A DNA stretch of 51,647 bases from Lachnospiraceae bacterium (GTDB lineage Bacteria; Bacillota; Clostridia; Lachnospirales; Lachnospiraceae), in the NCBI GenBank assembly GCA_022793065.1, contig JAAWCE010000106.1, positions 1-51,647 on the forward strand. Reading direction: 5' to 3'. A program made the position numbers and the translations under genes. Below the pieces are notes generated by a model that ran no database searches, was not told the origin of the DNA, and saw only the letters and a list, made by a program, of their open reading frames with translations. The first letter of the stretch is position 1. Each line of letters begins with the position of its first letter. Shown here piece after piece: positions 36,601 through 45,231 of the stretch.

Positions 36601-39600
36601 GTGGACTATGCTGAATCAGTAAAACCTGTGTATGTAGAAGTAGAAAAGGATGCTGATGCGGAGTCAGTGAAAAATTCATTGCCTGAAATGGTAGATGTTG
36701 TCTATGCAAGCGGAGAGATCAAACAATTGGCAGTGACCTGGGGAGAAGTAGATTCTTCTGCGGTTGGGAATGTTGAAGTGTCAGGTACATTAACAGTTGA
36801 CAATGCAGATGAAAACAGAAATAATGTGCAGGCAAAAGCATCCGTATCTGTAGCATATAAGGCTGTTGGACGTTACGATTTTGGTACTGTACCCGCAGAT
36901 GGTTGGACGACTGTACAGGATAGTGATAATGAATACACAGCGGACAGGAAATATGGATTTACGCAGAGCACGTCTATTATACTGGGAAGTGATACGTTTA
37001 CCTTTGCAGGATTGCTTCCTGAATCTGTATATCAGGATTATGCAGTAATTGCAAATGCTACTTTTCAGGTTGATGTTCCCAATGGACGTTACTATGTTGA
37101 ACTGAGTGCCAGCACCGGGAATACGGCAAAAGCAACAATCCAGGGAACAGAGGTTTCTGTTACGGCGGATGCAGACAAGTATGCTGTCAATGGTTGTGAA
37201 GCGCTTGTTGAAAATGGACATTTGAGTATTACATTCACAGAGGAAGCCAAAGTAAATTCTATAGTGGTAAGAGAAATAGAACAATTAGACTTAAGTGCGA
37301 CGCCTGTGAAATTTGTAGAACCTGAGGCGGTTGAAGTATTTATCAATGGTACGCCTGAATTACCTGGAACAATACTTTTGGAGTATAGTGATAATACACA
37401 GCGGGAAGTGGAAGTTTCGTGGAACACCGTGGAAACATCTGCAATCGGTATAACGACAGTAAAAGGCAGTTTAAAGGCACCTATTGACGGTTTTACACTA
37501 GAACCGGAGATTAAGGTGGCCGTGGGATATGGATTTGATTTTGGCGCAAGTACCGTACAGGATGGATGGATACAAATAAAGACAGCATCAGACGATTATG
37601 AAACAAATGGGAAATATGGTTTTACCAGTGCAACAAAAACACTAGGATATAGTGATAAGAGCTATAATCTGGATGGATCAGATGCACTAGATAATGTGTA
37701 TAAGGATTGTGTACTTGGCTGGAATGCAACAGAGACTTTTGAGTATGCAGTGAAGGTTCCAAATGGTTCTTATAATGTAACAGTATATACTTATAATGGA
37801 TCCGGGCAGCAATACAACCTTTTTACGATTGAAGGTGTTGCGGTTGGTGATATAAGGCATGGCAACACTGATTTGGCTAGAGAAGTGCGAAATGTTACAG
37901 TGGAAGTAACAGACGGTGAGTTAAATGTAACTTGTAAGTCAAGCAAGTCTAATACTCCAGCAATTTATTTCAGCGGTTTAACCGTTGTACCAGCGGCTGA
38001 AAATTCTGCAACGATAGCTTCGGCAATATCAGCGCTCCAATTGGCAGCTATGAATTGTGAATCTCAAGAAAATGAGATTCAGCTTTTGGAAGACACTGTT
38101 ACTACAGCTACTTTTGTAGAGATTGAAACAGGATACCGATACACAGACACAAAAGATGTAAAGCCTGATACAACATATAGTTATAAAGTAGCTGCAGTGG
38201 TGAAAGAAACATCAGCAGTGGTGGATAAAACTGCACTTCAGAAAGCAGTGGAAGAAGCAGAAGCTTTGACAGACAACCAAGAACTTTATACGGAGGAAAG
38301 CTGGGCTGTATTTGCAGAGAAATTGCAAAATGCTAAGGCAGTGTTGATGAAAGAGGATGCTACAGCAGAAGAGGTAGAGGCTGCAAGGACAGAACTTGTG
38401 GACGCGCAGAATGCGTTGACTGAGATACCGGAAGAGACAGAGGAGCCTACGACACCGCCGGAAGAAACAGAGGAACCTACAACACCGCCGGAGGAAACAG
38501 AGGAGCCTACGACACCGCCGGAAGAAACAGAGGAACCTACGACACCACCGGAAGAAACAGAGGAGCCTACAACACCACCGGAAGAAACAGAGGAACCTAC
38601 GACACCGCCGGAGGAAACAGAGGAGCCTACAACACCACCGGAAGAAACAGAGGAACCTACGACACCGCCGGAGGAAACAGAGGAGCCTACAACGCCACCG
38701 GAAGAGAGTGAGAATCCGACAACTCCCCCTGTTCCTGATTCTAGTACGCCTCCTACTTCAGATATAAACGACGAAAAAGTAAACGATGCCGTACAGGAAC
38801 TGGATAAGGTGAAGGAAGAAACGGAGCCCGAAAAAGTATTTGAATCAGTAAAACAGATATTCAGTAACTTAAAAGATAGTGTTTTGGGTACAGCCAATGA
38901 GAAGAAAGAAAAGATTGCTGAGGCAGTAGTTAAATCACTTCAAAGTCTGAAAGAATTAGAAGAAAGGCTGATTGCAGGGAATGACGGAGAGAGGAAGGTT
39001 CAGGTAGATGATGAGAAGGTTGAACCGGTTGTGGAGATACAAAACACAGAATTTAACGTGATCCCTGGACAAGAAGGAAAGATTCTCATAGAAGATGATA
39101 ATACCAAGGAAAAACCTGTGAACTTGAATGTTGGTACTGTAAAGGTATTCAGTTTTACATTGTTGGTAAGGGAATCTTCCGAAAGCGAATGGGTTAGACA
39201 ACCGAGTAAGGAATTTGATGTTCCAATGTATATTACCATGGACGTTCCAGATGGAATTGATACCTCTAAAGGGGTTGAAATTTTCCATATTGCAGATGGA
39301 AGTAATGATTGGGAAGCGCAAGGGGATGGAATTTTAAGTGAGAACGGCAGAAAGGTGTCATTTGTTGCAAGTGGATTCAGTTCTTATGCGATTGCAGCTA
39401 AGGCAGAGGCTGCCACACCGGAAGCGACGTCTGAGCCTGATACTGGTGATGATGCCGAATCAAATAATGATGAAGAGGTCTCCAATGCGCCTACAAGTCC
39501 TAAAACTTATGATAGCAGTGGTGATGTAGGTAAAATTATGATGATCATACTGTTCATGGCGGTTGCTGCAGTTCTTATTTCAGGAATTGCAGTATACAGA

Positions 39601-39621
39601 AAACCTAAAAGAGATAAGTAA
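33682..39621 (+). CDS. Large multidomain cell-surface protein with Ig-like, beta-sandwich and Pro-rich repeat regions
   Basis: From ATG 33682 the protein has about 1,979 residues. A signal peptide (about 1-37, ending VVAA) is followed by about seven Ig-like (Big_4-type) repeats at residues 155-720. Three galactose-binding-like beta-sandwich modules then occur near 722, 1063 and 1282. They begin FDFGTEG, YDFGTVP and FDFGAST, resembling the N-terminal module of rhamnogalacturonan acetylesterases, and are interleaved with more Ig-like repeats. A fibronectin III-like stretch and a FIVAR module (about 1513-1580) precede ten EETEEPTTPP-type repeats. A membrane segment and the tail KPKRDK close the protein. 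The pre-membrane motif reads SPKTYD where sortase signals of this type read SPKTGD, so covalent anchoring is uncertain. No catalytic domain is seen; adhesion or glycan binding is inferred. It is the largest gene in the window and has its own promoter. Confidence 0.85.
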   Translation: MKHWTRHASIFGRTTALTLCAAMLAGNIWGGQQVVAAELDGVAIGSETDMNSLSTQELTPVQLSNAVAGTDFVQFDFTEAEVGDSKDQEILGYNVYRAEGEGGYELHDTYVLPGKDIKDGKEAVLSDKITVKTAVQTSQTPQFEVPDLVEGMPIPQGGTVADLLPGTLEVVDVSGETKTVAAIWTDVSNVDISKPGSYTVTVTLEGWSDPLTKTVKVVPNEIKSYTSPEDVVVVQGQTLEGKLPEKVKVSYTNTTTGELAVTWDISKVDTGKVGTYTVTGTLATTLGGLESAPTITIKVVATDAKPDRIETLADITVKFGEKIILPENVNVIYSDGTKIENGVTWETFNPDKAGTYTVNGTLTPAIEGFEEKPQIRVIVTTEPVGYEELETVQVNKGEKPVLPTEVTVKFTDGTTKKLTVTWPEVDTSLVGTTVVTADALSESFGEDFKLPEITIRVIDPQGEKEPLDFTNLAPVSVDFGTSKADVKTMLKEKVPTVTLNYSDGSKEQVAVSWDAAVDADTFSTSTKGTYTYTLNGALTDAIEGFSLQPSLVVNIIVNPVRIEALEAIEVPMGTAFNDIDQLPSEVTIVYADDSTQKAAVTWKEGNYDSETEGEYELTGDLATPIDGFAEIPSIKVKVVDFIVSVEEVAVEAGVGATADEVMPKEVSATWKSGKTTKVAVDWSEGLGEVDFDVVGTYTATGKVVGYDGEVTAAVTVIYPVVYQFDFGTEGSAVAEGWTGVKVNNAKATKPLADLGSVYSVAQGYGFAIDNKMDGRVDAGFVYDGNASIPQNVYNDCALVGVVDFPVNLKNGKYYVEIISTTVSLGTDKNYNNRVSADVEGTRLEVSSSSQGARYEVGGTEVTVADNQLNIMFQNTASSRVAGIIIRKMGETDNTKDEVGNYPVEVVKGKSLSTVLPNTVSVFAKGSDGKPQQVAVTWDIDSVNTNTLGDIEVTGTLQNPPAGISAEPKITVHVVDYAESVKPVYVEVEKDADAESVKNSLPEMVDVVYASGEIKQLAVTWGEVDSSAVGNVEVSGTLTVDNADENRNNVQAKASVSVAYKAVGRYDFGTVPADGWTTVQDSDNEYTADRKYGFTQSTSIILGSDTFTFAGLLPESVYQDYAVIANATFQVDVPNGRYYVELSASTGNTAKATIQGTEVSVTADADKYAVNGCEALVENGHLSITFTEEAKVNSIVVREIEQLDLSATPVKFVEPEAVEVFINGTPELPGTILLEYSDNTQREVEVSWNTVETSAIGITTVKGSLKAPIDGFTLEPEIKVAVGYGFDFGASTVQDGWIQIKTASDDYETNGKYGFTSATKTLGYSDKSYNLDGSDALDNVYKDCVLGWNATETFEYAVKVPNGSYNVTVYTYNGSGQQYNLFTIEGVAVGDIRHGNTDLAREVRNVTVEVTDGELNVTCKSSKSNTPAIYFSGLTVVPAAENSATIASAISALQLAAMNCESQENEIQLLEDTVTTATFVEIETGYRYTDTKDVKPDTTYSYKVAAVVKETSAVVDKTALQKAVEEAEALTDNQELYTEESWAVFAEKLQNAKAVLMKEDATAEEVEAARTELVDAQNALTEIPEETEEPTTPPEETEEPTTPPEETEEPTTPPEETEEPTTPPEETEEPTTPPEETEEPTTPPEETEEPTTPPEETEEPTTPPEETEEPTTPPEESENPTTPPVPDSSTPPTSDINDEKVNDAVQELDKVKEETEPEKVFESVKQIFSNLKDSVLGTANEKKEKIAEAVVKSLQSLKELEERLIAGNDGERKVQVDDEKVEPVVEIQNTEFNVIPGQEGKILIEDDNTKEKPVNLNVGTVKVFSFTLLVRESSESEWVRQPSKEFDVPMYITMDVPDGIDTSKGVEIFHIADGSNDWEAQGDGILSENGRKVSFVASGFSSYAIAAKAEAATPEATSEPDTGDDAESNNDEEVSNAPTSPKTYDSSGDVGKIMMIILFMAVAAVLISGIAVYRKPKRDK
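38431..38730 (+). repeat. Tandem 30-bp coding repeat (EETEEPTTPP)
   Basis: Nine in-frame 30-bp units encode EETEEPTTPP and a tenth, degenerate unit encodes EESENPTTPP. Units differ only at synonymous sites and alternate in a roughly 60-bp pattern, indicating recent expansion in pairs. The region probably forms an extended wall-spanning stalk and should vary in length between strains. Confidence 0.95.
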
Positions 39622-39659
39622 GTATAATAAATAGTTTTTCAGCACCGGGATAGTGCAAT

Positions 39660-39698
39660 GAGCCTTTGTTGGTAAGACTTTTTTCCCAACAAAGGCTC
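39660..39698 (+). terminator. Terminator-like hairpin after the surface protein
   Basis: GAGCCTTTGTTGG (39660-39672) pairs with CCAACAAAGGCTC (39686-39698), a 13-bp perfect stem. The T-run after it is weak. Confidence 0.6.
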
Positions 39699-39807
39699 TT
39701 ATAGGGTAAATTGTATAATTCTGTAAATCAGGAAGGCTATTTTGTAGAAAAGTTGGAAATTGGGAGTAAAAGGAAGAATAAACCAATATATTGTGGGAGA
39801 AGGTAGA

Positions 39808-40644
39808 ATGGGTATATTTGACAGACAGAAAGAGAAGCAGAAAAAATCGGAATGGATAACAGCAGTCAGACCGGAGTCTAAAGTTTATGCAGGCAGGATT
39901 ATGGTAGGGCTTGCAAGTGGGGAGAGAACGATTCTTCCCAAAAATCCGTGGAAAGATTATGAAACAGGGGAAAATGCTCCCCAGGAGTGTTATATGCTCT
40001 TGATGAGAAATGATGAGCGTGGTTATTATGTAATTGGACATGGGAATTATGATTCCACCATAAAAAAATTGGAAGAATACACACTGGATTCCGATGAAAC
40101 ATCTATTTTGGTCAGGGAGTTGACGCTGGAAGAATTGAAAAGTTTGGTGGAAGTGGAAAGTAAGAGAGATAATTATTTTAAATATGTGGGAGAACTTTCA
40201 GATCAACTTAGGAATGAAATAGAATTTACTTTCCGAAAGGCAATACAGGTGTTCCGAATTACTAATCCTGAGGATGGAAGGGCCATAGCAACGCAAGTTA
40301 TGGAAATTGTTGACGATATTTTGGAAACAGGAAAGTTCCCGGAAGCATATGACGATATGGTGGATATTGCCGTGGCTTTAGGGGTGCTGTTCGGGCAGGC
40401 ACTCTGTGTTGGATATGGTTGGTCTTGGAAGAGATTTGGAGAAAGTGAAAGTGACAGCGTATATGGTGTTGTCTCTCCGGAAGAAAATTTCTGCAATGCG
40501 TCATTGCTTTATTTGAACAAAATACTCAGTGGACAGAATATTGGTTTGGATGGCAATAATGACAATACGGTATTACTTTTGTATAATATGCTTGAAAATA
40601 TTGATCAGAAGCCTGAAGACAAAAAATATGTTCCGCTTGCATAA
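39808..40644 (+). CDS. Hypothetical protein
   Basis: A 278-residue soluble protein from ATG 39808 (GGGAGAAGG ribosome site). The frame is open to 39760, but a start there lacks a ribosome site. The N-terminus is basic (FDRQKEKQKKSEW), and the rest is acidic and mostly helical. I do not recognise a family. It has no membrane segment or signal peptide. It lies between the surface protein and hsp20, with a terminator at 40716-40747. Nothing in its neighbours points to a function. Confidence 0.75.
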   Translation: MGIFDRQKEKQKKSEWITAVRPESKVYAGRIMVGLASGERTILPKNPWKDYETGENAPQECYMLLMRNDERGYYVIGHGNYDSTIKKLEEYTLDSDETSILVRELTLEELKSLVEVESKRDNYFKYVGELSDQLRNEIEFTFRKAIQVFRITNPEDGRAIATQVMEIVDDILETGKFPEAYDDMVDIAVALGVLFGQALCVGYGWSWKRFGESESDSVYGVVSPEENFCNASLLYLNKILSGQNIGLDGNNDNTVLLLYNMLENIDQKPEDKKYVPLA

Positions 40645-40715
40645 TGTGTAAATTATTTTGGAATTATTTTAGAATGAAGAGTAAGCAAGATAACAAACTC
40701 ATTTTATATAGTCAT

Positions 40716-40747
40716 AAAAACACCGTCTATCATAAGGCGGTGTTTTT
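40716..40747 (+). terminator. Intrinsic terminator
   Basis: AAAAACACCG (40716-40725) pairs with CGGTGTTTTT (40738-40747), followed by A/T; it ends the hypothetical gene at 39808. Confidence 0.85.
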
Positions 40748-40754
40748 ATGTGCA

Positions 40755-40796
40755 GGCCCGCATGTGGAAGTTTGCCGTTAATGCGGCATGCGGGCC
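40755..40796. repeat. Perfect 10-bp inverted repeat upstream of hsp20
   Basis: GGCCCGCATG (40755-40764) and CATGCGGGCC (40787-40796) are separated by 22 nt. It directly follows the terminator and precedes the small heat-shock gene by about 115 nt. It is not a CIRCE element (TTAGCACTC-N9-GAGTGCTAA). Confidence 0.7.
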
Positions 40797-40910
40797 GCAC
40801 AAAGAGTGGTGAGCAAGCTTGATTCACAATTCTTTTATTCAGGAAAATGACACCTGGTATTTTTATAGTGGAATTAGGGAAATTTAAATCATAGAAAGGA
40901 GAAATGACTT

Positions 40911-41354
40911 ATGTTATTACCGAGTGTTTTTGGAGAAAATTTATTTGAGAATTTTATAGAAGGTTTTGCATTTCCTGACGTGGAGAAAGCATTGTATGGA
41001 AAACATGGAAAGAACCTGATGAAGACAGATGTAAAGGAGACGGAGACAGGGTATGTAGTTGACATTGATTTGGCTGGATTTCAGAAAGATGAAATTAAAA
41101 TGCAATTAGATCATGGGTATCTGACAGTGAGTGCATCCAAAGGGCTTGAAAAGGAAGAGAAGGACCAGAAGGGCAATTATGTAAGGAGGGAGCGCTATGG
41201 GGGAAGTATGAGTCGGCGCTTTTATGTGGGTGAACATGTGACGGAAGCAGATATTCATCCTAAATATGAGAATGGAATCCTGACTTTTGGTCTTCCTAAG
41301 GAAGAGAAAAAAGCAGTGGAAGAGAAGAGGCGTTATATTGCCATTGAAGGCTGA
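40911..41354 (+). CDS. Small heat shock protein (Hsp20/alpha-crystallin)
   Basis: The 147-residue protein has an alpha-crystallin domain at about residues 40-140: MKTDVKETETGYVVDIDLAG, then YENGILTFGLPK with the A/N-G-x-L motif. A short I-x-I-like C-terminus (YIAIEG) follows. Such proteins form large oligomers that hold unfolding proteins for refolding. Start ATG 40911 follows GAAAGGAG. A strong terminator at 41397 follows, and the recombinase island begins beyond it. Confidence 0.93.
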   Translation: MLLPSVFGENLFENFIEGFAFPDVEKALYGKHGKNLMKTDVKETETGYVVDIDLAGFQKDEIKMQLDHGYLTVSASKGLEKEEKDQKGNYVRRERYGGSMSRRFYVGEHVTEADIHPKYENGILTFGLPKEEKKAVEEKRRYIAIEG

Positions 41355-41396
41355 GGTTTCTAAACGCCGCAAAGTGTTTTTATGGCTACAAACAGG

Positions 41397-41429
41397 TGCC
41401 CCGCAGGTATCATCTTGCGGGGCATTTTT
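41397..41429 (+). terminator. Intrinsic terminator after hsp20
   Basis: TGCCCCGCA (41397-41405) pairs with TGCGGGGCA (41416-41424) and is followed by five T residues. Confidence 0.92.
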
Positions 41430-41620
41430 CTTGCGGATCCATACTTATTAAGTGGAATGTGCAGATGACAGGATTGATTTTTCAAATATGTCTTAGTAAA
41501 AAATTATAACAGAGTACAAAGTGCCATTGTGAGATAAAATCTGAAGTTATCCATGATAAAAATTCATAATGGACAATCAAGGAATAATATAGTGCTATGT
41601 GGGAATCAGGAGGAGTGGGG

Positions 41621-41884
41621 ATGGAAATTAAAGAAATTGAGAAATTGAAGGATGTGGATGTCCGCACAGTGGATGTAAGTGAATTGACAGACATAGATGA
41701 GATAGAAATTAATTCAGAGCTATCGAAAGACGAACGCTGTCTGGATTTTGCCAGGAAAGTGAAAAATCCGTTCTGCTTTATCTGTAATGGTATGATAGTA
41801 AAGATTTCTTATGCCAACACGGAGGAGAGTCTTGAGAATAAGTTGTTAAAATTATGTTTTGAGATGGAGAAGGAGCAAATATGA
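41621..41884 (+). CDS. DUF6870-like small protein, first gene of recombinase module 1
   Basis: An 87-residue acidic protein from ATG 41621 (AGGAGG upstream). It shares VDVRTVDVSELTDI and a later KISYANTEESLENKL segment with a second copy at 47490, which has VDIRTVDISELTDL and KVRFQESGATIDDK. The pattern fits the family I recall as DUF6870. Both copies sit immediately upstream of a trio of large serine recombinases (28 nt to the next gene here), so a role tied to recombination, such as directionality or regulation, is the natural inference. There is no known function or DNA-binding motif I can point to. Confidence 0.78.
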   Translation: MEIKEIEKLKDVDVRTVDVSELTDIDEIEINSELSKDERCLDFARKVKNPFCFICNGMIVKISYANTEESLENKLLKLCFEMEKEQI

Positions 41885-41912
41885 CTGGAACATAACTATT
41901 TGAGGTGACGAT

Positions 41913-43580
41913 ATGGATATAAATGAAAATTCATTTATTTATAATGCTGACATTTATCTGCGCCTTTCCAAAGAAGACGGAGATAAGGAAGAGAGTGACA
42001 GCATTGTCAATCAAAAAGAACTTATCATAACATTCCTGAAAAACAGAGAAGATATCAGAGTACATGCTATTATGGTGGACGATGGCTATTCAGGGGTTAC
42101 TTTCGAGCGTCCGGCGTTTCAGCAGATGTTGGAAGATATTAAAAGTGGAAAAGTAAACTGTGTGGTGACGAAGGATTTGTCACGTTTTGGGAGAAACCAT
42201 ATTGAGGTAGGAAAGTATATTGAGAAGATATTTCCATATTTGGGGGTCCGATTTATTGCAGTCAATGACGGATATGACAGCATGGAAGGAGACAGGCAGG
42301 CCAATCATATTATAGTTCCGTTTAAAAATTTAATAAATGATGCCTATTGTCGAGACATCAGCATTAAAATCAGAAGCAGTTTGGAAGTAAAGCGAAAAAG
42401 AGGAGATTTTGTGGGGCCATTTGCCCCATACGGTTATAAGAAGTCCATAATAAATAAGAATAAACTGGAAGTGGATGAAGAAGCGGCAGAGGTGGTGCGT
42501 TTCATATTCCAAATGTATCAACAGGGGAACAGTACCTATAAAATTGCAGAGAAACTGAATTTGAAAGACATTCTTACACCAATGGATTATAAAAGCGAAA
42601 ATGGAAGTGCATATTACACAGGCTTTAAAAGAAACCAGAAGAGTCAGTGGACGCAAGTACATATTTTAAGAATACTAAGGAGCCCGGTTTATATGGGGAC
42701 GCTGGTACAAGGAAAGGCTACCACACCAAACTATAAAGTCAGAAAAAAAGTACAAAAACATCCGAATCAGTGGAATAGAGTGGAAAATACTCATGAGGCG
42801 ATTATTGCTTCTACAGATTTCTTAAATGTCCAGAAACTGCTGCGGATGGATACTCGAACCGGTATAGACAGAGATAAAGTATATTGTCTTTCCGGAGTGG
42901 TAAAGTGTGGTGACTGCGGGGCAAATATGGTTAGGAAAACGGTGCCGTCGGGACGAAAGAAATTTGTATATTATGTATGTGGAACGCATAAAAATAACAA
43001 AAGTGTCTGCAGTTCTCATAGTATCAATGCGGCGGGATTAGAGGAATGTGTGCGGAAACTGATTCATTATCAAATCAAAAATGTCATGGATGTGGAAGAT
43101 ATGATAAGTAAACTGGAGAAAATGCAATATCCAAGCAAGACAACAATAAATAGAAACACACAGTTGATAAAAAAGAAAGAACAAATACAAAAATACAACC
43201 ATATGCGTATGGATTTATATGAAGATTATAAGGATGGATTGATAACAAAAGAAGAATACATGGAATTAAAAGAAAACTATGAGAAAAGGATTGGGGCGGC
43301 AAAACGGGCATTGACAGCATTAGAGGAAGAGATTAGCCTCTTGGCTTTAGGCCGTGGACAGACAGATGAACGGATTCATATATTAAAAAAATATGGAAAT
43401 TTGGAGAGTTTGTCCAGAGAAATTGTGATTTCGCTGATTGAACAGATATGCGTATATGAAAAAGGAGAGGGTGAGAAGTATCCTCGGATTGAGGTGTGGC
43501 TTAAATATATGGATGAAAATGTGGGATGCTGCGAAATAAGTCGGATACCGGAGGAAGGAAGTCATGGCCAGAACCAGTAG
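41913..43580 (+). CDS. Large serine recombinase, module 1 position A
   Basis: The 555-residue protein has an N-terminal resolvase catalytic domain with YLRLS (nucleophile Ser19), the DDGYSG segment and KDLSRFGRN with catalytic Arg. The recombinase domain has GPFAPYGYKKS, followed by a zinc ribbon (CGDCG, then CGTHKNNKSVC) and a coiled coil. All catalytic and zinc residues look intact. Such enzymes cut and join att sites through a Ser-DNA bond and integrate or excise mobile elements. Its end overlaps the next gene by 17 nt. It most resembles the recombinase at 47912 (YCRDISIKIRSSLEVKRKRG against YCRDISIKVKSQLAVKRRSG). Confidence 0.95.
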   Translation: MDINENSFIYNADIYLRLSKEDGDKEESDSIVNQKELIITFLKNREDIRVHAIMVDDGYSGVTFERPAFQQMLEDIKSGKVNCVVTKDLSRFGRNHIEVGKYIEKIFPYLGVRFIAVNDGYDSMEGDRQANHIIVPFKNLINDAYCRDISIKIRSSLEVKRKRGDFVGPFAPYGYKKSIINKNKLEVDEEAAEVVRFIFQMYQQGNSTYKIAEKLNLKDILTPMDYKSENGSAYYTGFKRNQKSQWTQVHILRILRSPVYMGTLVQGKATTPNYKVRKKVQKHPNQWNRVENTHEAIIASTDFLNVQKLLRMDTRTGIDRDKVYCLSGVVKCGDCGANMVRKTVPSGRKKFVYYVCGTHKNNKSVCSSHSINAAGLEECVRKLIHYQIKNVMDVEDMISKLEKMQYPSKTTINRNTQLIKKKEQIQKYNHMRMDLYEDYKDGLITKEEYMELKENYEKRIGAAKRALTALEEEISLLALGRGQTDERIHILKKYGNLESLSREIVISLIEQICVYEKGEGEKYPRIEVWLKYMDENVGCCEISRIPEEGSHGQNQ

Positions 43581-45231
43581 AAAACAGGAAAAATCCTTGC
43601 CCTGCGATAGTATACCGGCCATAAAAGTTGCTTTGTATGTCCGTCTGTCAAATGAAGACAATGGGGGAAAGGGCAAAGATAGTATCAATAATCAGTGTGA
43701 ATTTTTACAAAAGTTTGCTGAATGTTTTGAAAATACAGAGATCATTGATGTATATGTGGACAATGGACGGACGGGTACCGATTTTGAGAGGCCGGAGTGG
43801 GAACGGCTGATGAAGGACATCAGGGAACAAAAGATAAATTGTATTCTTGTGAAAGATCTGTCCAGATTTGCACGTAATTACATAGAAGCAGGAGATTATC
43901 TGGAAAAGATCTTTCCTTTTCTAGGCGTTAGGTTTATAGCGGTGAACGATCAGTATGACAGTGCCAATGAGTTGTTCCATGAAAGGGATTTGATAACGGA
44001 ATTTAAAAATCTTGCCAATGATTATTATTCTAAAGACATATCAAAAAAAATATTGTCAGCTTTTGAAGCAAAAAAGCGTCAGGGAAAGTATATTGGTAAC
44101 AAAGCTCCTTATGGATATGAGTTGAAAAGTAATAAACTTGTGGTGGACGAATGGGCGGCCAGGGTTGTAAGAAAGATTTTTGCATGGAAGATGCAAGGGG
44201 TGAGTTCTTATGAAATAGCAATGAGATTGAATCAGGAAAATGAACCTTCACCCAGCAGGTATGCCAAAGAGAAGGGTATAAAGAAATATAGGAACAGTAA
44301 GGATGTTTTATGGCAGCAACAGGCAGTCAACCGGATATTATATAACCGGGTTTATATTGGAGATTTGGTACAGGGGAGATACAACAAGTCCATATATTCT
44401 AAAGAAACATTTGAAAAAAAAGATATGAATACATGGAAAATTGCAGAAGGAACTCATGAAGCGATAATTGACAGGAAACTATTTTGTCAGATACAAGAAA
44501 TAAAAGAAAAAAACAGAAGAATATGGAAAGCCAGGCAAGGGAAGCCAGGTTATGGGAATGTGTTAGAGGGAATTCTGGTGTGTGGAATTTGCCATCGTGC
44601 AATGAAGAGGAGTAAAGAAATAAGAAATGGGAAGATAAGGTATTATTTTTATTGTAGATATATATATGATCACGCACAGTCTAAGTGTAATACTTCTGGT
44701 GTTGCAGATTATAAAATTTTTGATACAGTATTAAAACAAATTCAATTGCAGATAAAATTGGCAGTCCAGCCAGAAACAATGATTTCACAAAAAAAGGAAA
44801 ACAATGATTTCACATCTGAGTATCAAGTAATAAAACAGGAATGGAATCAGGTGAAAAGAGAACTGGACAGGCAAGTTTATTTAAAAACAAGAATATATGA
44901 AAAAATGAAACAAGGGATTCTGACGCAGGAGGAATATTTGATTGAAAAGAAAAAATATATGGAAATAATTTCCGGACTTGAAACTCAATTGAAGCAAAAA
45001 GAAAAAGAGATAAAAGATTCAGGACAATGTGCAGTTGAGCAAAACAGGTGGCTGAAACTATTTCGGCAATTTAGTGAGGCAACGGAACTCACGAGAGAAA
45101 TGGCAGTGGGGCTGCTTGAAAGAGTGGAGGTATTCGGGGATAAGAGAATTCATATTCAATTCCGTTTTAAAGGCGAGTATGAGTATCTGACATCCATATC
45201 AGATGAAAGGGGGAATCCTGTGTTTGGCTGA
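43564..45231 (+). CDS. Large serine recombinase, module 1 position B
   Basis: The 555-residue protein starts MARTSRKQEK, matching the start MARTSKRI of the recombinase at 49782. The catalytic motif is YVRLS (Ser29), followed by VDNGRTGTDFERPEW, KDLSRFARN and a recombinase domain with NKAPYGYELKS. A zinc ribbon (CGICHRAM) and a long Lys/Glu-rich coiled coil complete it. It overlaps position A by 17 nt and position C by up to 29 nt, so the trio is one translational unit. The sequence is noticeably A-rich compared with housekeeping genes, consistent with transfer. Confidence 0.95.
   Translation: MARTSRKQEKSLPCDSIPAIKVALYVRLSNEDNGGKGKDSINNQCEFLQKFAECFENTEIIDVYVDNGRTGTDFERPEWERLMKDIREQKINCILVKDLSRFARNYIEAGDYLEKIFPFLGVRFIAVNDQYDSANELFHERDLITEFKNLANDYYSKDISKKILSAFEAKKRQGKYIGNKAPYGYELKSNKLVVDEWAARVVRKIFAWKMQGVSSYEIAMRLNQENEPSPSRYAKEKGIKKYRNSKDVLWQQQAVNRILYNRVYIGDLVQGRYNKSIYSKETFEKKDMNTWKIAEGTHEAIIDRKLFCQIQEIKEKNRRIWKARQGKPGYGNVLEGILVCGICHRAMKRSKEIRNGKIRYYFYCRYIYDHAQSKCNTSGVADYKIFDTVLKQIQLQIKLAVQPETMISQKKENNDFTSEYQVIKQEWNQVKRELDRQVYLKTRIYEKMKQGILTQEEYLIEKKKYMEIISGLETQLKQKEKEIKDSGQCAVEQNRWLKLFRQFSEATELTREMAVGLLERVEVFGDKRIHIQFRFKGEYEYLTSISDERGNPVFG

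Noticed and set aside
38431..38730. Repeat array as a CRISPR
   Set aside because: Units are directly contiguous, without spacers, and in frame with the surface protein.
38286..38897. Long minus-strand ORF (203 codons) with Ser/Gly/Val repeats
   Set aside because: It is the antisense of the 30-bp Pro-Glu repeat in the surface protein; no ribosome site or independent family resemblance.
40755..40796. CIRCE (HrcA) operator before hsp20
   Set aside because: The repeat GGCCCGCATG does not match the CIRCE sequence and its spacing is 22 rather than 9 nt.
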